NCBI GenBank assembly: GCA_947589595.1 | Contig: CANQBV010000008.1 | Span: 1 to 64,000, forward strand | Length of the DNA: 64,000 bases | From: an uncultured Clostridia bacterium | GTDB lineage: Bacteria; Bacillota; Clostridia; Oscillospirales; SIG627 | Reading direction: 5' to 3' | In this document: piece by piece, positions 53,756 to 63,001 of the stretch | Layout: each line of letters opens with the position of its first letter | Position numbering within the stretch: the first letter of the stretch is position 1 | Notes under the pieces: generated by a model | What the model saw: the letters and a program-made list of their open reading frames with translations, nothing else | What the model was told of the DNA's origin: nothing | Databases searched by the model: none | Translations under genes and position numbers: made by a program

Positions 53756-55855
53756 ATGTTTATAACCAAAGAAAAAAATGAGTTTTTGCTGTCCGCCCAA
53801 GCTGGAGAAATTTCCTATTGCCGTGTGATGCCTCCGGCGCTGGTGCTGGAGGGAAAGAAAGTGACGGCGCCGACGGAGGTTTCGGGTACGAATTGCCAAA
53901 AAAGCTGCATTAGCGGCCTGGCGATCGAAGACAAGATCGAGCCGCTTGACGGCGGTATTTTTAAGATCCGGCGCATCGTGACCAACCAAAATCCGGCGCC
54001 CGTTCGCTTCAAGTCTATTTTCGAAGTGAAAACCTCGTTTCAGCCGAAGCACTTTGTTTTTCCGGGCTTCAATTACGATACCTCTCACTGCCAGGCCCCG
54101 ATAAGCGCCGGAAAGGTTCTGATAGGTTTCTCAAAAGCGCAGGTGGAAAACACGGTGCAGGGAACGCCCACCGGACTGGAGAAAGACGGGAAGCCCTGGG
54201 TTTTTGCCTACGACCGCACCGGTATTCCCTCCGCCAGCGTTTCGGAGGACGAAACGCACGTCGTAGCGCTGTTTGCTTCCGATGAAAACCCCGATTCGCT
54301 GAAATCCTCCGGCAGCATCGTAAAATGTGAGGACGGCACGTTTCGCCACCGCATTTTTCACCCCGTTTCGGAAATGCCCTATACATACGCGCAGAAAAAC
54401 AGCCTTGAAGCGCCCTATGAGACGTTTTTGACTTTAGAGAGCGGCAAAAGCGTGGCGCTTTCAATGTACCTTTTCGTCGGGGAACCGAAGTTCCTTTATT
54501 ACGGCACCGCAAGCCTGATGGAAGCTTGTTCCCGGGTCTTTCCTTTTCATCAGAAGCCGGCGCTCAGTCCGGAAGAGGTCCGGCGCGTCGGGGTCGCGTT
54601 TTTCCGCTTTTTACAGAAAGAGGTCGACGGCGTGCCGATGTTCGTCGAACATTACAGCGATAAGCTCTTTTCGAAGATGCACTCGTCTCAGCTTCGCGGC
54701 GAGGCGCTGGCGGAAGCGATGAAGGATCCCGCAAGCCGAGAAATGTATTTTGCTGAAAGCTGCCAGATCGGTTGGGCGGGGCAGGGCGCGATGGTCGCGC
54801 GGCTTTTTGCCGCGAACGGATTCCGAACCCAAAACGCCGCGGACGTGGAGATCGCGGAGAAATGTCTGGACGGCTACGTCTCCACGCAAACGGAAAACGG
54901 ACTTTTGTACCCCATCTTTCACCAGAAACGGCCGGAGGAGCGGCGCAACCGTCCCGATTCCTGCAACATGGGGTGGGGCATGTGCGAGCTGATGCGCAGC
55001 TACCGGCTGTTCCGCCGTTACGGAAAAATCAAGAAGAATTATTACGATTTTTCGGTAAAGTTGGCGGATTTTGCGCTGCGCAACTACAACGACGCCTACG
55101 GCTTCGCGAAAAACTGGGAGATCGATGGCACGCCCATTTCCACCGAGGGAAGCGCCGGCGGTTTTATGATCATGGGTCTGTGCGAGGTACACCGCGAGAC
55201 GAAAGACCCGCGCTATTTGGAGGCGGCGATCCGGGCGATGGATTTCTATTATACCCGCGATCTGGACAATTTCCTCTGCACGGCGGGCGCGCTGGACTGC
55301 GCCTGTGTGGATAAGGAAACGGCCTATCCGTTTTTTGAAGCCGCCCTGTATTTATACGAACTCACCGGCGAAAAGCTCTGGCTCGAACGTGCCGAAAAAG
55401 CGGCCTATTACTTCTTTAGCTGGATGTTTTTCTACGATTGCCTGTATGACGCCGACGCTGATTTTACCAAATACGGTTACCACACCACCGGCGGCACGCT
55501 GATCAGCGCCGAGCACAGCGCCATCGATCCGTGGGGCGCGCTGATGGTAGACGGCATGTTCCGGTTGTGGCATTTGACCGGCAACGAAAATTATAAGCTA
55601 TGGGCGCAGATGACCTGGTGGAATGCGCTTCTCGGGATCGCCACGGAAGATACGCCGGAAATTCACGGACGCAAGCGCCCGGTTGGCAGTCAGAACGAAG
55701 GGTTTTTCCATTGCCGCTGGACAAAATATCGCCCGACCTGTGAAGAACGCGGCCATTTTAACGATCACCTGCAGTCCTGGATGGGAGCGTGGCGCGTCTA
55801 CACCTTAGAGCAGCTGTCCAAAGAAGACATAGACGTATTGTGGGGAAAAGAATGA
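53756..55855 (+). CDS. Toroid-like carbohydrate-active protein, family not identified (operon B, first gene)
   Basis: The 699-residue cytosolic protein (no signal peptide) starts at the ATG at 53756 behind GAGG. Residues about 1-260 are beta-rich. Residues about 280-690 consist of repeated helical hairpins with aromatic/acidic loops (CNMGWGMCELMRSYRLF, EGSAGGFMIMGLCEVHRET, WLERAEKAAYYFFSWMFFYD, AEHSAIDPWGALMVDGMFRLW). This looks like a beta-sandwich plus alpha/alpha toroid, a plan shared by glycosidases and lyases. It probably opens the pathway by releasing or preparing a sugar from an imported glycoside. I cannot place it in a CAZy family, and I see no close similarity to the operon A toroid protein. 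Confidence 0.6.
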   Translation: MFITKEKNEFLLSAQAGEISYCRVMPPALVLEGKKVTAPTEVSGTNCQKSCISGLAIEDKIEPLDGGIFKIRRIVTNQNPAPVRFKSIFEVKTSFQPKHFVFPGFNYDTSHCQAPISAGKVLIGFSKAQVENTVQGTPTGLEKDGKPWVFAYDRTGIPSASVSEDETHVVALFASDENPDSLKSSGSIVKCEDGTFRHRIFHPVSEMPYTYAQKNSLEAPYETFLTLESGKSVALSMYLFVGEPKFLYYGTASLMEACSRVFPFHQKPALSPEEVRRVGVAFFRFLQKEVDGVPMFVEHYSDKLFSKMHSSQLRGEALAEAMKDPASREMYFAESCQIGWAGQGAMVARLFAANGFRTQNAADVEIAEKCLDGYVSTQTENGLLYPIFHQKRPEERRNRPDSCNMGWGMCELMRSYRLFRRYGKIKKNYYDFSVKLADFALRNYNDAYGFAKNWEIDGTPISTEGSAGGFMIMGLCEVHRETKDPRYLEAAIRAMDFYYTRDLDNFLCTAGALDCACVDKETAYPFFEAALYLYELTGEKLWLERAEKAAYYFFSWMFFYDCLYDADADFTKYGYHTTGGTLISAEHSAIDPWGALMVDGMFRLWHLTGNENYKLWAQMTWWNALLGIATEDTPEIHGRKRPVGSQNEGFFHCRWTKYRPTCEERGHFNDHLQSWMGAWRVYTLEQLSKEDIDVLWGKE

Positions 55856-56739
55856 TCGCATTTGAACAAATCACAGGCGATATCAAGCTTTTGAAAGTTC
55901 CTTTCGGAGATTCCTGGACCGGCGTCGTTCTGATTGACGGCAAGAAAAAGATCCTCATCGATTCGGGCGCTTTGGATCGCGACGTAGACGACGTTCTCGT
56001 TCCCGCTCTCCAAAAGGAGGGCTATGCGCTTGGGGATATCGACTATTTGGTCAATACCCATTCCCACGGGGATCACATCGGCGGTTTTTTCCGCATTCGC
56101 GAGCTTGCGCCCGATATTCGGGTGGTCGCTGCCCATACCGATTGGAAGAATGTGGAAGATCCTGCCGCCCTTGCGATCAAGACCCGCGGAAAATACCCGG
56201 CGTTCTCCCCCGCGCCGCAGAGCTATTTAAAAGGCGTAAAGGTAGATCGCGTTCTGGAAGAGGGCGAGGTGCTGGCCGATACGCTCCGACTGATCGAAAC
56301 CCCGGGGCACGACCTCGGCAGCGTTTGCTGGCTGCATCTTCCGACCAAAACGCTCATCACCGGCGACAGCCTGCAGGGCAACGGCACGCCCTCCCAGGGG
56401 ATTGGCTTTTACAAGGACTTAAATCTCTATCGCTACAGTCTCAGTAAGCTATTGGGAATGGAGATCGAAGCCTGTTTGTGCGGGCACGATTACGATAAAC
56501 TCGGCTATCTCATTCAAGGGAAAGAAGCGGTTCAAAAGGCGCTGAAAAGCTGCCTTGCGATCACGTTTTTCTATCAGAAATACATCGATCACGCGCTTAA
56601 AAAAGGGATGACCGAACCGAAAGAGATCGCGGAAAAACTGATCCGCGACCACGGCTGCGGCATGCCGGCGTACCTGTTTATGGCAGTGTACACGGTTTGT
56701 GCGCATAAAGATCTATATGAGGTGAATCATGGAGAATAA
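55852..56739 (+). CDS. Metallo-beta-lactamase-fold hydrolase (operon B)
   Basis: The 295-residue protein has the metal motif THSHGDH (residues 69-75). Further ligands fall in AAHTDW, ETPGHDLGS, TGDSLQG and CGHDYD, so the di-metal site is complete. The fold includes lactonases, thioesterases and phosphodiesterases. Between a toroid-like gene and sugar-oxidising enzymes, a sugar-acid lactonase is the simplest guess. Its start overlaps the preceding stop (ATGA), and its end overlaps the SDR gene by 11 bases. Confidence 0.82.
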   Translation: MIAFEQITGDIKLLKVPFGDSWTGVVLIDGKKKILIDSGALDRDVDDVLVPALQKEGYALGDIDYLVNTHSHGDHIGGFFRIRELAPDIRVVAAHTDWKNVEDPAALAIKTRGKYPAFSPAPQSYLKGVKVDRVLEEGEVLADTLRLIETPGHDLGSVCWLHLPTKTLITGDSLQGNGTPSQGIGFYKDLNLYRYSLSKLLGMEIEACLCGHDYDKLGYLIQGKEAVQKALKSCLAITFFYQKYIDHALKKGMTEPKEIAEKLIRDHGCGMPAYLFMAVYTVCAHKDLYEVNHGE

Positions 56740-57538
56740 TAGACAACACGCTCTGGTCACCGGTTCCTCCAACGGGATCGGCCAGGCGACGGCCATTGCG
56801 CTGGCAAAGGCCGGGTACGACGTCGGACTGACCTATCGAAGCGAGGCAAGCCGTGGGCGCTGCCTTGCGGTTTATGAAGAATGCAAGAAATACGGCGTCG
56901 ACGTGCAGATGTACCAAGTGGAATTGATTCACAGGGAAGCCTGTGAACAGCTCATTCAGCAGTTTTTGGCGCATTTTAAAACCATTGACGTTCTGGTCAA
57001 CAATGCGGGCGGCGCGCTGAAGATTCCCAAAGGGGAATTCGACGAAATGCCTCTGGACTATTGGGAGGATCAGATCGCTCTGAACTTGAACGCGCCGGCG
57101 TTCCTTTCCCACTACGCCGTGAAAAACATGAAGGAAAACAACATCAAGGGGCGTATTGTCAATATCAGCTCCGTACATGCTAAAATCACCTGGGTCAAGC
57201 GGAAAATGCTTCCCTATTGCGCCGGAAAAGCGGGGGTGGAAATGTTCACCGCCGCTTTGGGAGTGGAGGTCGCGCCCTACGGCATTCGCGTCAACTGCGT
57301 GGCTCCCGGCTTTATTATGACCGGCGCTTCTTCCCGATACACGTCGGATCAGACTAAGGCTTTTTCCGATCATATCCCGGCGGGGATTTTGGGAACCACC
57401 GCCGATATCGTCCCCACGATCCTGTTTTTGTGCGACGAAGCCAACACCCGCTTTATTGTGGGGCAAACCTTCCGTGTGGACGGCGGACAATCGGTGACGG
57501 GAAATATCGACAGTATGAAAGAGGATTTTGAAAAATAA
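56729..57538 (+). CDS. Short-chain dehydrogenase/reductase (operon B)
   Basis: The 269-residue classical SDR has TGSSNGIG (residues 11-18), NNAG (91-94), catalytic Ser148, Tyr163 and Lys167 (NISS...PYCAGK) and a C-terminal RVDGGQSVTG. The Arg and Ser near residue 37 (YRSEAS) hint at a preference for NADP, though this is weak evidence. It probably oxidises a sugar or sugar-acid hydroxyl. Overlaps with neighbours on the 5' side and a 3-base gap on the 3' side show tight coupling. Confidence 0.85.
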   Translation: MENNRQHALVTGSSNGIGQATAIALAKAGYDVGLTYRSEASRGRCLAVYEECKKYGVDVQMYQVELIHREACEQLIQQFLAHFKTIDVLVNNAGGALKIPKGEFDEMPLDYWEDQIALNLNAPAFLSHYAVKNMKENNIKGRIVNISSVHAKITWVKRKMLPYCAGKAGVEMFTAALGVEVAPYGIRVNCVAPGFIMTGASSRYTSDQTKAFSDHIPAGILGTTADIVPTILFLCDEANTRFIVGQTFRVDGGQSVTGNIDSMKEDFEK

Positions 57539-57541
57539 GCG

Positions 57542-59140
57542 ATGGATATTCAAGACGTAGTCATTATCGGCGGCGGCATGGCCGGCACGATTTCGGCCTT
57601 TGAAATCGCCAAAGCCGGGTATCGGGTCGTCCTCCTGCGCGACGGGTGGGGCGCCAGTCCCCATATTGCGGGGTTCAATCTTCCGGGAGCGGAAGCGGGC
57701 GACAGCGCCGCGTGCTTTTTGGAGGATACCCTCAAAAGCGCCTGCGGACAGGCCGATCCTGTTCTGGCAAAAATTCTTTGCGAGGAAGCAGCCGGGCTGG
57801 ACGACTATTTAAAGGAAATCGGCTTTTGTCTGGATACGGACGAAAGCGGTAACATCAAGGTTCGCAAATCGCTGGGCAGCTCCTACGCGCGGGTCGTGGG
57901 CAAGAAAAATTCCACCGGCGCGGATATTTTGGCGATTGTCGATGCGCTTTTACGAAAAAAAGAAAACGTCACCGTTCTGAACCATACCAGAGCTCTGCGG
58001 CTCCTGGCAAATGACGGCTGCGTTACGGGCGTTCTGGCGTACGATAAAAAACGGGAAGCGTTTTTCACGCTGCATGCTCCGTGCGTTTTGATGGCGTGCG
58101 GCGGCTATGCCGGCTTCTACCCCTTTTCCTCCAATACGAAGGATATGGCGGGCGACAGCGTGGCGATGGCGCTTTTGGCCGGCGCGCGTGCGATCGACAT
58201 GGAATTTGTGCAGTTCGAGCCCTCGGGCGCGGTCTGGCCGGAAAGTATCCGCGGCAAGGGGCTGATCACGACGCTGTTTTACGACGGCGCGATCATGACC
58301 AATGCCCTGGGCGAGCGCTTTATGCTTCGTTATTCGCCGGAGGCCGAGAGGGTCAACAAGGACGTTCTGGCAAGGTGCATTGCCGTGGAGCTGCGAGAGG
58401 GTCGGGGCACCGCGCGCGGCGGCGTTTATTTCGATTCGCGCGGCGTTGATCCGCAAAAGATGCACGAAATCTACGGGCATTTTGTCAAGCGCTATCAGAA
58501 CGTGGGGATCGATCTTTTAAAAGAGCCGGTCGAGGTCGCCAATGCGGCTCATACCTCCCTCGGGGGGATCCGGGTAGATGAAAACTGCCAGACGAATCTC
58601 AAAGGGCTTTACGCCGTCGGGGAAGCCATGGGAGGCCTCCACGGCGCCAACCGCCTGGGCGGCTCCGCCGGGACGGAAACGCTGGTCTTTTCGCGTCGCG
58701 CGGCAAAGGCAATTTGCGGCGCGCTGAAGACCGCCTCGTGCCGGGAGGACGTTGAAGAAGGGCCGCCGCGCTTGACGCGGGAGTTATCGCCCGCTCGGAT
58801 CGAGGAGATCAAGCGGCAGATGGCTTTCCTTTTGGACCGGGATGCGGGCGTATGCCGGGAGGAAGCGGGACTTCGGGCCGCCGCGGAGCAGCTGGAGCAG
58901 CTTTACGAGGAAGTGCGCAACGCCTCTTTCGGAAAGGACGACCGCGCCCTTTTTGAAAAATACAGTCTGGAAAACAATCTGGTTACCGCGGTTGCGCTGG
59001 TCAAATCCGCCCTTTTGCGGGACGACAGCGTGGGCTGCCACTGGCGACTCGACAGAGAAGCGCCGCCGGCGGTGCGGTACCGCACAGAGGCTTTGATAAA
59101 AGAAAATCGCATTTGCGTCCAAAAAGTAAATTTTAAATAA
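57542..59140 (+). CDS. FAD-dependent oxidoreductase of the fumarate reductase/aspartate oxidase family (operon B)
   Basis: The 532-residue flavoprotein has the nucleotide motif GGGMAG (residues 10-15) and the second FAD contact GLYAVGEAMGGLHGANRLGGSAGTETLVFSRRAA near residue 355. A helical C-terminal domain follows, as in SdhA. It is about 100 residues shorter than the operon A flavoprotein and differs in many places. It has no signal or haem domain. Redox chemistry on a carbon-carbon, carbon-oxygen or carbon-nitrogen bond of a pathway intermediate is likely; the acceptor is unknown. Confidence 0.82.
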   Translation: MDIQDVVIIGGGMAGTISAFEIAKAGYRVVLLRDGWGASPHIAGFNLPGAEAGDSAACFLEDTLKSACGQADPVLAKILCEEAAGLDDYLKEIGFCLDTDESGNIKVRKSLGSSYARVVGKKNSTGADILAIVDALLRKKENVTVLNHTRALRLLANDGCVTGVLAYDKKREAFFTLHAPCVLMACGGYAGFYPFSSNTKDMAGDSVAMALLAGARAIDMEFVQFEPSGAVWPESIRGKGLITTLFYDGAIMTNALGERFMLRYSPEAERVNKDVLARCIAVELREGRGTARGGVYFDSRGVDPQKMHEIYGHFVKRYQNVGIDLLKEPVEVANAAHTSLGGIRVDENCQTNLKGLYAVGEAMGGLHGANRLGGSAGTETLVFSRRAAKAICGALKTASCREDVEEGPPRLTRELSPARIEEIKRQMAFLLDRDAGVCREEAGLRAAAEQLEQLYEEVRNASFGKDDRALFEKYSLENNLVTAVALVKSALLRDDSVGCHWRLDREAPPAVRYRTEALIKENRICVQKVNFK

Positions 59141-59154
59141 AGGAGATAGATAGT

Positions 59155-60822
59155 ATGAAAAATTACAAGTTTCTTCGTTCCAAGTGGGAATTCGGCGAGG
59201 CCTCGGAGTGCCGCCGCGGACTGGTCTGCGGCATGGGCTATACCAGCGAGGAACTGAACCGCCCGATCATCGGCGTCGTGAATTCCTGGAATGAATACAA
59301 TCCGGGCCACGTGCATCTGGATAAGCTGGCGGAGCGCGTCAAGCAGGGGATCCGCGATGCAGGCGGGCTTCCTTTTGAAGTGGAGACCACCGGTATCTGC
59401 GACGGCATGGTATTAAAAGACCCCCGCTATATTGAGGTTCCCAGCCGGAACCTGATTGCGGATCAGGTGGAATTGACCGTGGATGGGAACTTCTTTGACG
59501 GCATGGTCATGTTGTCCTCCTGCGATTCGATCGTTCCCGGCCATCTGATGGGCGCCGCGCGCATAAACGTCCCTACCATTCTGGTGACCGGCGGATATAT
59601 GCCGTTGGGCATCTACGCCGGGGAAGAACGGCTGCACATACACGCCCAGGACAAAGTCGGCACCGCTCAGGAGGGCAAGATCGACCGCGAATTTTATAAC
59701 GGACTGATCGAAAATTCCTGGGGTACCTGCGGCGCTTGCAGTTCTATGACCACCGCGAACTCCATGTGTATGATGGCGGAAGCCCTGGGCATGACCCTGC
59801 CCGGCAATTCCACCATGGCGGCGACTTCTTCGCAGCTTTATCGGCTGGCCTATGAATCCGGCAAGCAGATCATGAAGCTGGTGGAAGAGGGGATCACCGC
59901 AAGGGATATCTTGACGCCAAATGCCATTCGGAACGCCATTAAAGTGGATATGGCGGTTGCCGCTTCGACAAATCTGTTTTTACATCTTCCCGCGATTGCG
60001 AATGAAGCGGGGTACGACCAGCCGTGGTGGAAAGCCTTTGACGACGCTTCCAATGAAATTCCGCTTCTCTCGCACTTGGCACCCAGCGGAAAGTACAACT
60101 TAAAGGATTTCGACATGGCCGGCGGCCTGCGCGCGCTTATGCGGAAAATGCTCCCCGTGCTGGACGGAAGCTGCCTGACGGTCAACGGCAAGAGTCTGGA
60201 AGAAAACGTGCGCACCGCACCCTGCTTTAACAACGACGTAATCCGGGATCTGGAAAATCCCGTCAGCCATGAACCGGGCATTGGCGTGCTCTACGGCAAT
60301 CTGGCGCCGCAGGGAGCGATCATCAAAATTGCGGCTGTTCCGGAACAACTGATGACTTTCCGCGGCCCGGCAAAATGCTTTGATACGCTCGATGACGCGC
60401 TGGATGCGCTTCGCACCGGCAAAATCCAAAAGGGCGACGCGTGCATCGTGCGCTTCTTGGGGCTGAAAGCCCGCTTCGGCACGACTGCTTTCACTTTCCA
60501 GGAAGAGCTGAAAGGATCTCCGGAGCTGTTCAACAGCTGCGCCGTGATCACCGACGGTCGCTTTTCCGGCGGTACCAGCGGACTTTCGGTGGGATATATT
60601 TCCCCCGAGGCGATGGACGGGCCTTTGGGACTGGTCAAAGACGGCGACGTTATCACCATCGATATCCCACAAAGAAAAATCAATTTGGAGATCAGCGACG
60701 AAGAAATGAAACGGCGCGAAGCAGAGTTTGACTGGAAGCCCGATTACGCCCAATATCCGAGATTTTTGCGCCTGTTCGCCAAAAACGTAGGGCCGATGTC
60801 CAGGGGCGGAATCTGGGAATGA
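59155..60822 (+). CDS. IlvD/Edd-family dehydratase, probable sugar-acid dehydratase (operon B)
   Basis: The 555-residue dehydratase has conserved cluster cysteines Cys123 (SSCDSIVPG) and Cys192/Cys195 (GTCGACSSMTTANSM). Its PGHVHL segment (residues 50-55) resembles the 4Fe-4S type of E. coli IlvD. The C-terminus carries DGRFSGGTSGLSVGYISPEA, the family's late motif. It removes water from a 2,3-dihydroxy acid to give a 2-keto-3-deoxy acid. No other branched-chain amino acid gene is near, and a KDPG-type aldolase closes the operon, so a sugar acid is the likely substrate. The start follows AAAGGAG. Confidence 0.88.
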   Translation: MKNYKFLRSKWEFGEASECRRGLVCGMGYTSEELNRPIIGVVNSWNEYNPGHVHLDKLAERVKQGIRDAGGLPFEVETTGICDGMVLKDPRYIEVPSRNLIADQVELTVDGNFFDGMVMLSSCDSIVPGHLMGAARINVPTILVTGGYMPLGIYAGEERLHIHAQDKVGTAQEGKIDREFYNGLIENSWGTCGACSSMTTANSMCMMAEALGMTLPGNSTMAATSSQLYRLAYESGKQIMKLVEEGITARDILTPNAIRNAIKVDMAVAASTNLFLHLPAIANEAGYDQPWWKAFDDASNEIPLLSHLAPSGKYNLKDFDMAGGLRALMRKMLPVLDGSCLTVNGKSLEENVRTAPCFNNDVIRDLENPVSHEPGIGVLYGNLAPQGAIIKIAAVPEQLMTFRGPAKCFDTLDDALDALRTGKIQKGDACIVRFLGLKARFGTTAFTFQEELKGSPELFNSCAVITDGRFSGGTSGLSVGYISPEAMDGPLGLVKDGDVITIDIPQRKINLEISDEEMKRREAEFDWKPDYAQYPRFLRLFAKNVGPMSRGGIWE

Positions 60823-62135
60823 ACCAAAAATATATCGCACTGGTACAAAAAATTGAAGCCAGCGGGCTGTGGGAGGAAATTCTCAAAGCCAATCACGCCG
60901 CCGCCGCGTGTCTTGTTGACGCGGATCCGGTCTGGATCGATATTCTGCCCGCGGGTGAAATCATAGAGGGCCTGGGTGAGTATACCGTCACCCATTCCGG
61001 CCCTCCGATCGACGTGGAACATATGACCGCGCTGCACAAGCGCGGCATGGTTTCCGCGTGCCTTCTGGAGGGATGGGCCAAAACCGAGGCGGAAGCGCTT
61101 CGTCTGGTCGAAAGCGGCAAGCTCAATATCATTTCGGCGCTCGATGCCAATACGGTCGGCTCCGGGACAGGGATCATTACCCAAAGCGTGGCCATGTTCG
61201 TGGTCAAAGACCGCAACAACGGGAAGGTGACCGGCACCTTCCCGGCCGAGGGCGTGAAATTCCAGGGCGGGTTTTGCGGCTGGGGGCTCTACTCCCCGGA
61301 GATCGCGGAAAACTTAAAGTATATGCGCGAATGGCTCTTTCCGCCCCTCCGCGAGCTGGTCAAATCAATCGGGGGCTTGCCTATCAAGCCGATTTTGGCG
61401 GAATCTTTGCAAATGGGAGATGAAAATCACACCCGGCAAACGGCGGCCGACTATATTTTTCAGCATCAGGTGGTCCCGAAATTGGCGGAAATGGAAATTC
61501 CCGGTATGACGCGCCGGCAAATTTTGGACGCCATCCATTATATTACCGAAACCCCTCGCTTCTTTTATTGCTTGGGACAGGGAGCTTGCCGGACGGCAAC
61601 TCTCGGTAATTCCGGTCGGGAATATTCTACCGTTGTCAGCGCCATGGGCGGCAACGGCGTGGAATTCGGAATCAAAATCGCCGCGCTGGGTGACCGCTGG
61701 TTTACCGCGAAAGCGCCGTATATCCACGGAAAATACAACTCTGCCGCCTTTAACATCGATATGCAGCTTCCCTGGATCGGCGACAGCTGTACGGTGGAAT
61801 GCGCCGGCATGGGCGGCCTTGCCGCCGGGGCAAGTCCCATCGTATGCAGCTTGCGCGGCTTGGGAATTGAGGAAGCGATTGCGCAAACCCGTGAGATGGA
61901 AAAAATCACGGTGGTCAAAAATAACAGCTATCCGATTCCCAATCTGGGGTTTGACGGGCCGCCCTGTGCCATCGATCTTATCAAAGTGATGAAAACGGGG
62001 ATCACGCCCTGCATGCACGGCGGCATGATTGCCAAAGACGGCGGCATCCTCGGTGCGGGCATGGCGAGAATTCCCATGGAATGCTTTGAAAAAGCCTTAG
62101 CGGCTTTCGCAGAAAAGTACGGAGTCGCGCAATAG
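60819..62135 (+). CDS. DUF1116 (YlbE/YahG-like) protein (operon B)
   Basis: The 438-residue protein is full length for DUF1116. Characteristic stretches are HTRQTAADYIFQHQ, NSGREYSTVVSAMGGNGVEFGI, CAGMGGLAAGASPIVCSLRGLGIEEAIAQTR and CMHGGMIAKDGGILGAG. In E. coli the relative YlbE belongs with FdrA and YlbF in allantoin/oxamate breakdown. None of those partners is in this window, so this copy seems recruited to sugar-acid metabolism. The start overlaps the dehydratase stop by 4 bases. The reaction is not known here. Confidence 0.8.
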   Translation: MNQKYIALVQKIEASGLWEEILKANHAAAACLVDADPVWIDILPAGEIIEGLGEYTVTHSGPPIDVEHMTALHKRGMVSACLLEGWAKTEAEALRLVESGKLNIISALDANTVGSGTGIITQSVAMFVVKDRNNGKVTGTFPAEGVKFQGGFCGWGLYSPEIAENLKYMREWLFPPLRELVKSIGGLPIKPILAESLQMGDENHTRQTAADYIFQHQVVPKLAEMEIPGMTRRQILDAIHYITETPRFFYCLGQGACRTATLGNSGREYSTVVSAMGGNGVEFGIKIAALGDRWFTAKAPYIHGKYNSAAFNIDMQLPWIGDSCTVECAGMGGLAAGASPIVCSLRGLGIEEAIAQTREMEKITVVKNNSYPIPNLGFDGPPCAIDLIKVMKTGITPCMHGGMIAKDGGILGAGMARIPMECFEKALAAFAEKYGVAQ

Positions 62136-62998
62136 AATTCACATTAAAAAATGACCGCCTCAGCGTGACGGTCAGCGATTATGGGGCGGAAATGACCAGT
62201 CTCGCCCTGGACGGTTTTGAATATTTGTGGACGCCCGACCCCAAGTATTATGACCGCGTTTCCCCCTGTCTGTTCCCCATCACCGGCAGATTTGCGGACG
62301 GATACTACACCCACCGCCAAAAGCAATATCCTTTGGGTCTAAACGGTTTTGCAATGGAAAAAACCTTCACAGCGGAAAAGCTTTCGGATACGGAACTGGC
62401 CTTAACGCTCCGGGAGGACGAAAGTACGCTGGAGGTTTATCCGTTTCGGTTTACGCTCGCGATACGCTACCGTCTTGACGGCGACCTTTTGCGTATCTGT
62501 TATACCGTTACCAACAGGTCAGATGAGCCCATGCCCTACAGCGTCGGCAACCACACGGCCTATAAATGGCCTTTGAGAGACGGCGATTTGCCGGGCAGTT
62601 ATTTTCTGCGCTTTGAAAAACCCGAAACGCTCGAATCCTTCAGCCCATTCGGCTGGAAAGCGCCCTATGTTACGGATGAGAATATCCGACCGCTGGACCA
62701 TGCGCTTTATGAAAACGGAACGCGCTCTTTTCGGGGACAACGTTCTGATTGGGTGGAATATACCGGAGCCAACTGCGATTATGTGGTTCGGATGTATCAC
62801 GGAGACTTCCCTTTTGTGGCCAATTGGACCAAACCGGACACGGACGCAAATCTCATTTGTTTGGAGCCGTCCTTGAGCATTTCCAGCTGCGGACAGACGA
62901 TGTTTGACAGAGAAGGAATTCACGTACTGGAAAGAGGCGCTTCGGAAACGGTTTCCTATATGTTAAAATGTTATCGAAAATCGTCAAAAAGAAGGTAA
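62132..62998 (+). CDS. Aldose 1-epimerase-like protein with non-standard start (operon B)
   Basis: The galactose-mutarotase-like protein is rich in beta strands with family landmarks DYGAEMTSL, WTPDPKYYDRVSPCLFPITG, SVGNHTAYKWP and CLEPS. The frame opens naturally at ATA (62132), 7 bases after GGAG, giving I-E-F-T-L-K-N-D-R-L-S-V, the normal family N-terminus. No ATG, GTG or TTG lies there. The first accepted start is GTG at 62165, which would drop the first strand and lacks a ribosome site. ATG-to-ATA mutation, or genuine ATA initiation, are both possible. The product would interconvert sugar anomers for the operon. Confidence 0.75.
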   Translation: MEFTLKNDRLSVTVSDYGAEMTSLALDGFEYLWTPDPKYYDRVSPCLFPITGRFADGYYTHRQKQYPLGLNGFAMEKTFTAEKLSDTELALTLREDESTLEVYPFRFTLAIRYRLDGDLLRICYTVTNRSDEPMPYSVGNHTAYKWPLRDGDLPGSYFLRFEKPETLESFSPFGWKAPYVTDENIRPLDHALYENGTRSFRGQRSDWVEYTGANCDYVVRMYHGDFPFVANWTKPDTDANLICLEPSLSISSCGQTMFDREGIHVLERGASETVSYMLKCYRKSSKRR

Positions 62999-63001
62999 GT
63001 T

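Noticed and set aside
56678-57664. A 328-codon minus-strand frame opposite the operon B SDR
   Set aside because: It crosses several overlapping real genes and lacks any start signal.
59155-60822. Loss of an iron-sulfur ligand in the dehydratase (Gly in NPGHVHL)
   Set aside because: The 4Fe-4S IlvD type of E. coli has the same PGHVHL form, so no ligand is missing.
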